NCBI GenBank assembly: GCA_900556285.1 | Contig: USOF01000104.1 | Coordinates: 1 to 5,589, forward strand | Length of the DNA: 5,589 nt | Direction: 5' to 3' | Source of the DNA: an uncultured Collinsella sp. | Lineage (GTDB): Bacteria; Actinomycetota; Coriobacteriia; Coriobacteriales; Coriobacteriaceae | In this document: positions 1 to 5,307 of the stretch, in pieces | How positions within the stretch are numbered: position 1 is the first letter of the stretch | How the letters are laid out: each line of letters starts with the position of its first letter | The notes under the pieces: model-generated | Told to the model about the DNA's origin: nothing | Databases searched by the model: none | Seen by the model: only the letters and a program-made list of their open reading frames with translations | Translations under genes and position numbers: made by a program

Positions 1-3
1 GGA

Positions 4-37
4 GTCTCGTGGGCTCGGAGATGTGTATAAGAGACAG
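4..37 (+). other. Illumina Nextera read-2 transposase adapter (not genomic)
   Basis: The stretch matches the Nextera i7-side adapter base for base. It ends in the 19-bp Tn5 mosaic end AGATGTGTATAAGAGACAG at 19-37. Positions 1-3 (GGA) would then be the last bases of the sample index. This is library-preparation sequence left on a contig end, so genomic DNA starts at 38. The helicase reading frame happens to stay open through it, so residues translated from 1-37 must be ignored. Confidence 0.97.
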
Positions 38-1147
38 CTTCTCGCCCTCGCCCAGCGCGGTGAACAGACGCTTCTCCTTGCGTTGCGAGTTATGGCGCAC
101 CACCGCGTTGGCCGCGTTCAGAATGTGGCCGGTACTGCGGTAGTTCTGCTCGAGCTTGACCACCTTGGCCTGCTTGAAGTCCTTCTCAAAGTCAAGGATG
201 TTGGAGATGTCGGCGCCGCGCCAAGAGTAAATCGACTGGTCGTCATCGCCCACCACCATAAGGTTTTGGTACTTGGCGGCAAGCAGGTTGGCGATCTCGT
301 ACTGCACGTGGTTGGTGTCCTGGTACTCGTCCACGGAGATGTAGCGAAAACGCTCCTGGTACTTATCCAGCACCTCCGGGCGGGTGCGCAGCAGCTCGAG
401 CGTGCGAACCAGCAGGTCGTCGAAGTCCATGGCGTTGGCAGCGCGCAGGCGGCGCTCCAGCTCCATATAGACCTGCGAGGCCTTTTTGTCGTTGGGGCTG
501 TCGGCGGATTTGAGCATGTCCTCGGGGCCGATCATGGCGTTTTTGGCCGAGCTGATCTTGCTGCGGATCATGTTGATGGGGAACTGCTTTTGCTCAATGC
601 CGAGCGCCTGCATAATGTCGCGCACCATGCGCTTTGAGTCATCGTCATCGTAGATGGTGAACTGCCCGGTGTATCCCAGCAGGTCGGCGTCCTCGCGCAG
701 CATACGCACGCACATGGCATGGAAGGTGCATACCCACATGCCACGGGTGCCACTGGGAATAAGTGCCGCCAGACGCTCGCGCATCTCGGCCGCGGCCTTG
801 TTGGTAAACGTGATGGCTAGGACCTGCCAGGGCTTAACGCCCAGGTCGCCAAGCATATGCGCGATGCGGAAGGTCAGAACGCGGGTCTTGCCCGAGCCAG
901 CACCGGCAAGGACCAGCAGTGGGCCCTCAGTGGTCAGGACCGCCTCGCGCTGGGCGGGGTTCAGACTATCGATATCGACGAGCGGCTTGGCGGGTTTGGG
1001 CGCCGGAGCCGGGGCGTCGTAGATATCGAGCGGAACGAGCTCGGGTTCCGGCGCGGCGGGGGCGATGTACGCATCGAGCGGCACGGGTTCCGGCGCGGGC
1101 GGCACGGGTACCGCAGTGTTCTTTTCCCAGGGCAGGGGCTGGGTCAT
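38..1147 (-). CDS. pcrA: ATP-dependent DNA helicase PcrA/UvrD, N-terminal part (3' end lost at contig edge)
   Basis: This is a superfamily 1A 3'-5' DNA helicase that would act in nucleotide excision repair, in plasmid and rolling-circle replication, and in removing stalled complexes from DNA. Exactly 370 codons are present of a family usually about 720-830 residues long. Motifs appear in the correct order: Q motif LNPAQREAV (62-70), Walker A AGAGSGKT (81-88), Ia ITFTNKAAAEM (112-122), TFHA (141-144), DFDDLL (241-246), Walker B/DEXX VDEYQDTN (272-279), motif III GDDDQSIYSWRGA (300-312) and motif IV EQNYRS (333-338). Domain 2A motifs V and VI lie beyond the edge. The ATG at 1147 has a GAGGAG ribosome binding site at 1154-1159 with 6-nt spacing. 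Residues 1-57 form a proline-rich extension absent from typical PcrA. RecB or Rep are unlikely given the overall motif spelling. The truncation is an assembly artefact, not a mutation. Confidence 0.95.
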
Positions 1148-1153
1148 GGGCGA

Positions 1154-1159
1154 CTCCTC
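1154..1159 (-). promoter_or_regulatory. Ribosome binding site of pcrA
   Basis: On the minus strand TGAGGAG is followed by a 6-nt spacer and the ATG at 1147. An upstream ATG in another frame overlaps this site, but it reaches a stop (TGA) that overlaps the pcrA ATG, so the assigned start is the better one. Confidence 0.75.
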
Positions 1160-1208
1160 ATCTGACGGACGGCGCGCCTGCGGGCAGCGCCATAGTTTGA
1201 GCCGTACC

Positions 1209-1239
1209 AGTATACCGAGCCGCGCGGACACCGACGCAA
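1209..1239 (-). promoter_or_regulatory. Candidate promoter of pcrA
   Basis: On the minus strand TATACT (1214-1209) matches the -10 consensus at five of six positions and lies about 60 bp upstream of the ATG. The nearest -35-like hexamer, TTGCGT (1239-1234), is poor and the 19-bp spacer is long, so the -35 assignment is weak. No LexA-type box (GAAC-N4-GTTC) occurs between 1148 and 1290, so there is no sign of SOS control. Confidence 0.35.
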
Positions 1240-1286
1240 ATCACACCACGACTCCGTGCGCCACTGCCGGGCCCGCCCCAGCGGGT

Positions 1287-1353
1287 TTGGTGCAAAGGTG
1301 TCAGGTTTGTCTGCACCAAGCTGGTGCAAAGTAACCTGACCCCAATGCACCAA
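1287..1353. repeat. 67-bp three-tier imperfect palindrome between pcrA and uppP
   Basis: Three nested pairs of arms are centred on about position 1320. The outer pair is TTGGTGCA (1287-1294) with TGCACCAA (1346-1353). The middle pair is GTCAGGTT (1300-1307) with AACCTGAC (1333-1340). The inner pair is TGCACCA (1312-1318) with TGGTGCA (1322-1328), closing a 3-nt loop AGC. They are separated by symmetric unpaired segments of 5+5 and 4+4 nt. The GGTGCA core appears in both outer and inner arms. The element is AT-richer than the surrounding DNA. It has no T-tract, so it is not a simple terminator. It resembles REP-like or small non-autonomous mobile palindromes, but that identity is inferred. Confidence 0.7.
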
Positions 1354-1356
1354 TCA

Positions 1357-1397
1357 AAAGGGGGCGGCATGGACCTTTTGGCCATGCCGCCCCCTTT
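1357..1397 (-). terminator. Rho-independent terminator downstream of uppP
   Basis: This is a perfect 16-bp stem (1357-1372 with 1382-1397) around a 9-nt loop. On the minus strand the stem is GC-rich and ends in CCCCCTTTTGATT, a short T-tract. It begins 45 nt past the uppP stop codon, which fits transcription of uppP as a single gene separate from pcrA. On the plus strand the T-run is only CTTTGAATAA, so activity in that direction would be weaker. Confidence 0.85.
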
Positions 1398-1441
1398 GAA
1401 TAACAAGTTGTCGCCCTGGCCGCCACGCAGCGTCAACCAAG

Positions 1442-2422
1442 TTACAGGCCGAGCATAGGCTCCAGAACGAAGAAGTATGCGAGCACTACGATGCCCAGGA
1501 TGATGCGGTAAACACCGAAGCACTTAAAGTCGTGACGGCGGACGAAGCCCATGAGCCACTTGATGGCGATGAGCGAAACCACAAAGGCTACAACGCAGCC
1601 CACGCCCAAGATGGCGACCTCGTTGGCGCCGAACGTACCGCCCTTGATGAAGTACTTGACCAGTTTGAGCGCACTCGCGCCAAACATGACAGGGATGGCC
1701 AGGAAGAACGTAAACTTGGACGCCACCGAACGCGTGCAGCCCAAAAGCAGGCCACCGATGATGGTGGAGCCGGAGCGCGATGTGCCCGGAATCAACGAAA
1801 GCACCTGGAAGCAACCGATACCCAGCGCGGTCTTCCAGCTCAGATTCTCGAGCGTAGTGATGGAGCCAAAGTCCAGGCTATCGTCATCGTCCTCATCCTC
1901 AGCGGTAGCCGCGGCGGGCGCCGCAAAGTGCGCACCGGCGGGACGTCCACCCGACACCACAGCACGCGAACCAAACGAACCGGCAAGAGCGGCCTGGTCG
2001 CGCTTGTTCGCGCGCCAGTTCTCGATCACGATAAACAGCACGCCGTACACAATGAGCGCCAGCGCCACGACGGGAGCATTGTAGAAATGTTCCTCCATCC
2101 AGTCGTTGAGCGGCAGACCGATCGCCGCGGCGGGAATGCAGCCGAGCACAATCTTGCCCCACAGCACCCAGGTGTCGCGACGGCCCTCCTTGCCCTTGCT
2201 GGGAGAAAACGGGTTAAGGTCGTAGAAGAACAGGACGCAGACGGCCAAAATGGCGCCAAGCTGGATCACGACCAGGAACATATTCCAGAACGTCTCGCTC
2301 ACGTTCATCTTGACGAACTCGTCCACCAAGATCATGTGACCCGTCGACGAAACGGGCAGCCATTCGGTGATGCCCTCGACCAGGCCCATGAAGGCAGATT
2401 TTAGAAGCTCGATAATATCCAA
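1442..2422 (-). CDS. uppP: Undecaprenyl-diphosphate phosphatase UppP (BacA family)
   Basis: This integral membrane enzyme dephosphorylates undecaprenyl pyrophosphate to undecaprenyl phosphate. It recycles the lipid carrier for peptidoglycan and teichoic or capsular polymers, and it confers bacitracin tolerance when abundant. Both family signatures are intact: EGITEWLPVSSTGH (16-29, with E16, E20, S26 and H29) and PGTSRSG (212-218, with R216). Several hydrophobic segments follow the usual plan. I chose the TTG at 2422 because it gives the family-typical opening MDIIELLKSAF and has GAGGGGG five bases upstream. An in-frame GTG at 2443 would add seven residues, and the ATG at 2491 adds a non-family leader. 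The protein has 326 residues against about 265-290 usual. The excess is a hydrophilic insert at roughly 137-187 that includes the acidic run EDEDDDD (175-181). The terminator at 1357-1397 closes the transcript. Confidence 0.95.
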   Translation of the reverse strand: MDIIELLKSAFMGLVEGITEWLPVSSTGHMILVDEFVKMNVSETFWNMFLVVIQLGAILAVCVLFFYDLNPFSPSKGKEGRRDTWVLWGKIVLGCIPAAAIGLPLNDWMEEHFYNAPVVALALIVYGVLFIVIENWRANKRDQAALAGSFGSRAVVSGGRPAGAHFAAPAAATAEDEDDDDSLDFGSITTLENLSWKTALGIGCFQVLSLIPGTSRSGSTIIGGLLLGCTRSVASKFTFFLAIPVMFGASALKLVKYFIKGGTFGANEVAILGVGCVVAFVVSLIAIKWLMGFVRRHDFKCFGVYRIILGIVVLAYFFVLEPMLGL

Positions 2423-2671
2423 AGGGACCCCCTCATTAGACACCCGCCGGTAGATGTTCTTCGGACGGTGCGGGCGATGTCCCATTATCAACCGTTGGCG
2501 GTGCGACCGCGCCTACCCTTACCAAAAAACTCGCCCGTTCACAGAATTGCGAGCGGTCAAACCGTAATCCTTGGGTATAACTGCAACAAGATAAAGTGTC
2601 CGGCGGCCAACGCACCCGCGCCCGCCCGACGCACGAGCCCCGCGCCCGTGCGATAGACCAAGGAGGAAACC
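2423..2671. promoter_or_regulatory. Divergent promoter region between uppP and the universal stress gene
   Basis: This 249-bp region must hold promoters for both divergent genes. Toward uppP, the minus-strand hexamer GATAAT (2489-2484) is a candidate -10 about 62 bp before the TTG, but no convincing -35 precedes it. Toward the stress gene, TATAAC (2576-2581) is a candidate -10, again without a clear -35. Its context, GGGTATAAC, also resembles the GGGTAT of alternative stress sigma factors, but no matching -35 element was found. Two short inverted repeats are visible: GCGGT-GCG-ACCGC (2498-2510) and CGGT-CAA-ACCG (2554-2564). The second sits 11 bp upstream of the TATAAC and could be an operator. 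I see no gene here. Confidence 0.4.
2660..2666 (+). promoter_or_regulatory. Strong ribosome binding site of the universal stress gene
   Basis: AAGGAGG, a near-perfect anti-Shine-Dalgarno match, ends five bases before the ATG at 2672. It is the strongest such site in the window and suggests high translation. Confidence 0.9.
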
Positions 2672-3109
2672 ATGAACGAGGGCTACACCAAGGTATTTGT
2701 TTCACTCGACGGTACTGAGCAGCAGGATTTTGTGCTCGCACGCGCCATCAAGGTCGCCGCGAACAACGGCGCTAAGCTGATCATCGGCCACGTCATCGAC
2801 TCCACCGCGCTCGAGAGCGCCGGTTCCTATCCGGTCGACCTGGTCAACGGCTTGGAGGAGGCCTTTAACAACTCCATCGCCAAGCAGCTCGAGGAGGCCA
2901 AGGCCAATCCCGACATTCCCGAGGTCGAGGTCATGATTCGTACCGGCCGCATTCGTGAGACGCTCAAGGATGAGATGCTCGACGTGGTCAAGCCCGATCT
3001 GGTGCTCTGCGGCGCCCGCGGCCTGTCCTCAATTAAGTACGCGCTACTGGGCTCGATTTCGACGTTCCTGCTGCGCAATACGGACTGCGACATTTTGGTC
3101 GTGAAGTAG
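2672..3109 (+). CDS. Universal stress protein, UspA family, single domain, ATP-binding type
   Basis: This small cytoplasmic alpha/beta protein has 145 residues, the usual length for one Usp domain. Proteins of this family bind ATP or AMP and are induced by starvation, stationary phase or envelope and redox stress; the specific role here is unknown. Strand 1 VFVSLDGT (8-15) carries the conserved Asp (D13) that contacts adenine. Near the C terminus GARG-N9-GS (114-128, with G114, G117, G127 and S128) fits the G-x2-G-x9-G-(S/T) phosphate-binding motif, which places it in the ATP-binding subgroup. The final strand CDILVVK is typical. It is transcribed alone, divergent from uppP and convergent with the histidine kinase, with very strong translation signals. 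It is followed after 13 nt by a large palindrome and then by a terminator. Confidence 0.93.
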   Translation: MNEGYTKVFVSLDGTEQQDFVLARAIKVAANNGAKLIIGHVIDSTALESAGSYPVDLVNGLEEAFNNSIAKQLEEAKANPDIPEVEVMIRTGRIRETLKDEMLDVVKPDLVLCGARGLSSIKYALLGSISTFLLRNTDCDILVVK

Positions 3110-3122
3110 CGTTGCTCCCACC

Positions 3123-3215
3123 GGCCGCGGGGCCTGCGGGGTTTCCACGGGCACGTCCTCGCCGCGTTGCGGCTGCGGGATGTGCCCTTAGGAAACCCCT
3201 CCCGGCCCCGCGGCC
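3123..3215. repeat. 93-nt nested GC-rich palindrome in the convergent intergenic region
   Basis: Four successive pairs of arms form one long hairpin. They are GGCCGCGGGGCC (3123-3134) with GGCCCCGCGGCC (3204-3215), GGGGTTTCC (3138-3146) with GGAAACCCC (3191-3199), GGGCAC (3149-3154) with GTGCCC (3182-3187), and GCCGC (3161-3165) with GCGGC (3169-3173). Every arm is perfect and they are separated by short asymmetric bulges. No T-tract follows, so it is not a canonical intrinsic terminator. It could be a REP/BIME-like or MITE-like dispersed repeat, or an mRNA 3'-end stabilising structure. It starts 14 bp after the stress-protein stop codon. Confidence 0.8.
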
Positions 3216-3256
3216 TTCGCAGCCTTGCTTCAACGAGTTGTCTGATGGAAAAATGG

Positions 3257-3290
3257 CGTGCCGCCCCGTTTGGGGCGGCACGTTTTTGTT
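3257..3290 (+). terminator. Strong intrinsic terminator, probably bidirectional
   Basis: A perfect 11-bp stem, CGTGCCGCCCC (3257-3267) with GGGGCGGCACG (3272-3282), closes a 4-nt loop GTTT and is followed directly by TTTTTGTT. This is a textbook terminator for the plus-strand stress gene. On the opposite strand the stem is followed by CCATTTTTCC, so it can also stop the histidine-kinase transcript arriving from the right. Confidence 0.92.
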
Positions 3291-3315
3291 ATAGGAGATT
3301 CATTTGAGCATCATG

Positions 3316-3341
3316 GCTATGTTCACGTTCGGGAACATAGC
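3316..3341. repeat. Hairpin repeat copy 1 (9-bp arms, 8-nt loop)
   Basis: GCTATGTTC (3316-3324) and GAACATAGC (3333-3341) are perfect inverted arms around ACGTTCGG. The 21-bp segment at 3321-3341 recurs identically at 3360-3380. In the kinase transcript the loop would read CCGAACGT. Confidence 0.75.
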
Positions 3342-3354
3342 GCCAATTGCTTTA

Positions 3355-3380
3355 GCTAAGTTCACGTTCGGGAACATAGC
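3355..3380. repeat. Hairpin repeat copy 2 (same loop, one arm mismatch)
   Basis: GCTAAGTTC (3355-3363) pairs with GAACATAGC (3372-3380) except for one A-A mismatch (3359 and 3376). The 8-nt loop ACGTTCGG is identical to copy 1. The repeat period is 39 bp. This copy lies 24 bp past the kinase stop codon on the minus strand, so both copies fall in the 3' untranslated part of the kinase mRNA, ahead of the terminator at 3257-3282. Confidence 0.72.
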
Positions 3381-3404
3381 CGTCCGCACCGTAAGACGGG
3401 CTAA

Positions 3405-4448
3405 CTACTCAAAGTATTGGAACTTGTTGGTTGAGAAGGCGAACGTGACGACAAAGCCTTCTCCGGGCTCGGATGCCGCGGTGACGTCGATGCCCATCTT
3501 GGAGCACAGACGTGCCACCAGGTAGAGGCCGATGCCCGTTGCGCGCTTGGTGGTGCGGCCGTTGTCGCCGGTAAAACCCTTCTCGAACACGCGCGGCAGG
3601 TCTGCCGCACACACGCCGCAGCCGTTGTCCGCGACGGTAAGCTCGATGCGCTCGCTTGCCAGGCCCTCGTCCAGCAACGCGCCCGAAAACACGATCTTTG
3701 CGCCGTCCTCACGCGCATATTTAATGCTGTTCTGAATGAGCTGGCCCAGAATAAACTCGAGCCACTTCTCGTCGGTAAACACCTCAAAGTCGAGGTTCTC
3801 GCACACCGGGGCCACGTGCGCCGCGATGAGCTCACGCGCGTTGGCCTTGATCGCGCCCGTCACCAGGGTCTTAAGATCCCAGCGGCGAATCAGGTAGTCA
3901 CGCTCCACGACTTCCGAGCGTGCATAGTACAGCGCCTGGTCGATATAGCGCTCCACGCGGGCAAGCTCGCGACCGAGGTCGTCTACGCGCGACAGATCGT
4001 CTTCGCTGCCGTCCAGGTTTTCAAGAATCAGATGGGCTGCCGCCAGAGGCAACTTGGCCTCGTGGACCCAGCTTTTGATATAGTCGCGATAATCATCGGT
4101 CTGGCGCCGGCCTTCGGCAACCTCGTCGCAGGCAGCTTTGCCCACCCGGCGCAAGACCTCGTACTCAAGCTCGCCCTCGGCATAGGTCGGGCATTGCACC
4201 ATCTCCTGCACCCATGCGGGACTCTCGAGTTCCTCTGCCGCGCGCTCCAACTGACGCAGAAAACGGCGACGGCGAGCGTACTCGATCACGATGCCGAGCA
4301 TACCGAAAATAAAGGACACGCCAACCGCCACGACCACGATAGAAACGGGTGCGCCGGCGACCGTCAGCACAAAGCAGCTCAGCAGCACGCCGCAGGTCCA
4401 CACGGCGACGGGAAGCAGCGCATCTTTAAAGAACTTGCCAAACGACAT
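3405..4448 (-). CDS. Sensor histidine kinase, intramembrane-sensing (BceS/GraS-like)
   Basis: This membrane-bound kinase would autophosphorylate a histidine and pass the phosphate to the adjacent regulator. The 347-residue protein has two N-terminal hydrophobic helices (about 11-32 and 35-56) with almost no extracytoplasmic loop, the hallmark of intramembrane-sensing kinases. The H box is YIKSWVHEAKLPLAA (123-137; phospho-acceptor H129), very close to the WVHxxKxP form of BceS/GraS. The catalytic domain is complete: N box QLIQNSIKYA (236-245, N240), G1 DNGCGV (274-279), F box FEKGFTG (288-294) and G2 GIGLYL (305-310). The ATG at 4448 lies nine bases after the regulator's TAG; that stop overlaps the AGGGG ribosome binding site, so translation is probably coupled. 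Family members normally need a BceAB-type ABC transporter to sense peptide antibiotics, and none is adjacent here. The ligand is therefore unknown. Confidence 0.93.
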   Translation of the reverse strand: MSFGKFFKDALLPVAVWTCGVLLSCFVLTVAGAPVSIVVVAVGVSFIFGMLGIVIEYARRRRFLRQLERAAEELESPAWVQEMVQCPTYAEGELEYEVLRRVGKAACDEVAEGRRQTDDYRDYIKSWVHEAKLPLAAAHLILENLDGSEDDLSRVDDLGRELARVERYIDQALYYARSEVVERDYLIRRWDLKTLVTGAIKANARELIAAHVAPVCENLDFEVFTDEKWLEFILGQLIQNSIKYAREDGAKIVFSGALLDEGLASERIELTVADNGCGVCAADLPRVFEKGFTGDNGRTTKRATGIGLYLVARLCSKMGIDVTAASEPGEGFVVTFAFSTNKFQYFE

Positions 4449-4457
4449 AGCCGGCCC

Positions 4458-5129
4458 CTAGACCGAATAGCCTTGGCCGCGGTGCGTCGTCAAATACCCC
4501 TTGATGCCGATTTTTTCGAGCGTGGTGCGCAGGCGGTTGATGTTGACGGTAAGCGTGTTGTCGTCCACGAAGGCGTCGGAGTCCCACAGGTCCTGCATGA
4601 TGGCCGGACGCGAGACAATCTTGCCCGCGCGACCCAAGAGCAGCGAAAGGATACGCAGCTCGTTTTTGGTGAGCTCGGTACTGTCGCCGGTTGCCGTATT
4701 GGTGACCATGGAGCGGGCGAGGTCGAGCTCCAATCCCTTGTGGACGAGCGTGCTGCGCTCGCCTGCCGCCGCGGTGCGACGCAGCAAGGCATTGATGCGC
4801 GCCACGAGCACACGGACGCTGTAGGGCTTGGGAACAAAGTCGTCCGCGCCGAGCGTCATGGCCATGACCTCGTCGATCTCGGTCGTGCGCGACGTGAGGA
4901 CGATGATGGGGACCTCGGATTCGCGGCGAACCTCGTGGCAGATATGCTGGCCGTCCTTGACGGGAAGCGTGAGGTCGAGCAGCACCAGGTCGGGCGCGGC
5001 GGCGAGAATATCGCGCGAGACATGCTCAAACGATTCGCAGGCCTCGACCTCAAAACCGGCACGCGCCAAAATGTCGGCGAGCTCGCGACGGATGGGCTCG
5101 TCGTCCTCAACGATATAGATCAGCGCCAT
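4458..5129 (-). CDS. DNA-binding response regulator, OmpR/PhoB family (BceR/GraR-like)
   Basis: This cytoplasmic transcription factor is the partner of the kinase encoded immediately downstream. It has 223 residues, the normal length. The receiver domain (about 1-117) has acidic residues E8-D9-D10, phospho-acceptor D52 in LVLLDLTLP, T79 and the K101-P102 pair. The winged-helix domain (about 125-223) carries VDDNTLTVNINRLRTTLEK (188-206), the recognition-helix region typical of BceR-like regulators, and the wing LTTHRGQGY (213-221). The ATG at 5129 opens with MALIYIVEDDE as expected and has GAGGGGAG at 5138-5145 upstream. The in-frame start at 5252 would add 41 residues unlike any receiver domain and is rejected. 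It is the first gene of a two-gene operon. A 178-bp gap separates it from the upstream gene, so it probably has its own promoter. Confidence 0.94.
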   Translation of the reverse strand: MALIYIVEDDEPIRRELADILARAGFEVEACESFEHVSRDILAAAPDLVLLDLTLPVKDGQHICHEVRRESEVPIIVLTSRTTEIDEVMAMTLGADDFVPKPYSVRVLVARINALLRRTAAAGERSTLVHKGLELDLARSMVTNTATGDSTELTKNELRILSLLLGRAGKIVSRPAIMQDLWDSDAFVDDNTLTVNINRLRTTLEKIGIKGYLTTHRGQGYSV

Positions 5130-5162
5130 GGATTCCGCTCCCCTCTTGGTTGTCTTGCCACC

Positions 5163-5168
5163 ATTATG
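5163..5168 (-). promoter_or_regulatory. Candidate -10 element of the two-component operon
   Basis: On the minus strand CATAAT matches the -10 consensus at five of six positions and lies 33 bp upstream of the regulator ATG. The expected -35 position has no good match, so the promoter might depend on an activator. Confidence 0.3.
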
Positions 5169-5189
5169 GCCGCGAAACTGCAGGTGTGC

Positions 5190-5201
5190 ACCGCGCGCGG
5201 T
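5190..5201. promoter_or_regulatory. 12-bp perfect palindrome upstream of the response regulator, possible operator
   Basis: ACCGCGCGCGGT is its own reverse complement. It overlaps the place where a -35 box would sit relative to the CATAAT at 5163-5168. It could be an operator, but alternating CG is easily palindromic by chance in GC-rich DNA. It does not resemble the TNACA-N4-TGTAA type of site described for BceR. Confidence 0.25.
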
Positions 5202-5307
5202 ACCAAGGTGACAGAACTGTTCGCGAGCGGGGGCGTTTTGTCCGCCTCGCACTCGCAGCGGTGGCGGGGACCAACATGATTCTTAATCCCCGTCCCAGAA
5301 AAATCAT

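Noticed and set aside
19..37. Genuine Tn5 or IS50 end
   Set aside because: The 19-bp mosaic end is the engineered hybrid used in library kits and is preceded by the kit-specific sequence, so it is artificial.
23..637. Plus-strand open frame at the left edge
   Set aside because: It starts inside the sequencing adapter and lies antisense to the helicase.
1532..2404. Long plus-strand open frame opposite uppP
   Set aside because: It is the antisense shadow of a well-supported membrane enzyme. Its translation is rich in His, Arg, Asp and Gln with no family signature, as expected for the opposite strand of GC-rich coding DNA.
3327..3336. LexA/SOS box in GTTCGGGAAC
   Set aside because: The half-sites are inverted relative to the GAAC-N4-GTTC arrangement, the spacing is two bases, and the site lies between gene ends, not at a promoter.
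3321..3380. CRISPR array
   Set aside because: Only two copies of a 21-bp unit with an 18-bp gap are present, and no cas genes. CRISPR repeats and spacers are longer and regularly repeated.
5130..5252. Upstream start for the response regulator adding 41 residues
   Set aside because: The added segment is unlike a receiver domain, and the start at 5129 has a good ribosome binding site and the canonical N terminus.
3816..5279. 487-codon plus-strand open frame opposite the kinase and regulator
   Set aside because: Both genes on the minus strand have complete motif sets, and this frame spans two genes and their junction with no recognisable domain.
5276..5307. Terminator for the gene at the right edge, from ATGATT and AATCAT arms
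   Set aside because: The stem is only six AT-rich pairs plus two after a mismatch, the loop is long, and no T-tract follows on the minus strand.
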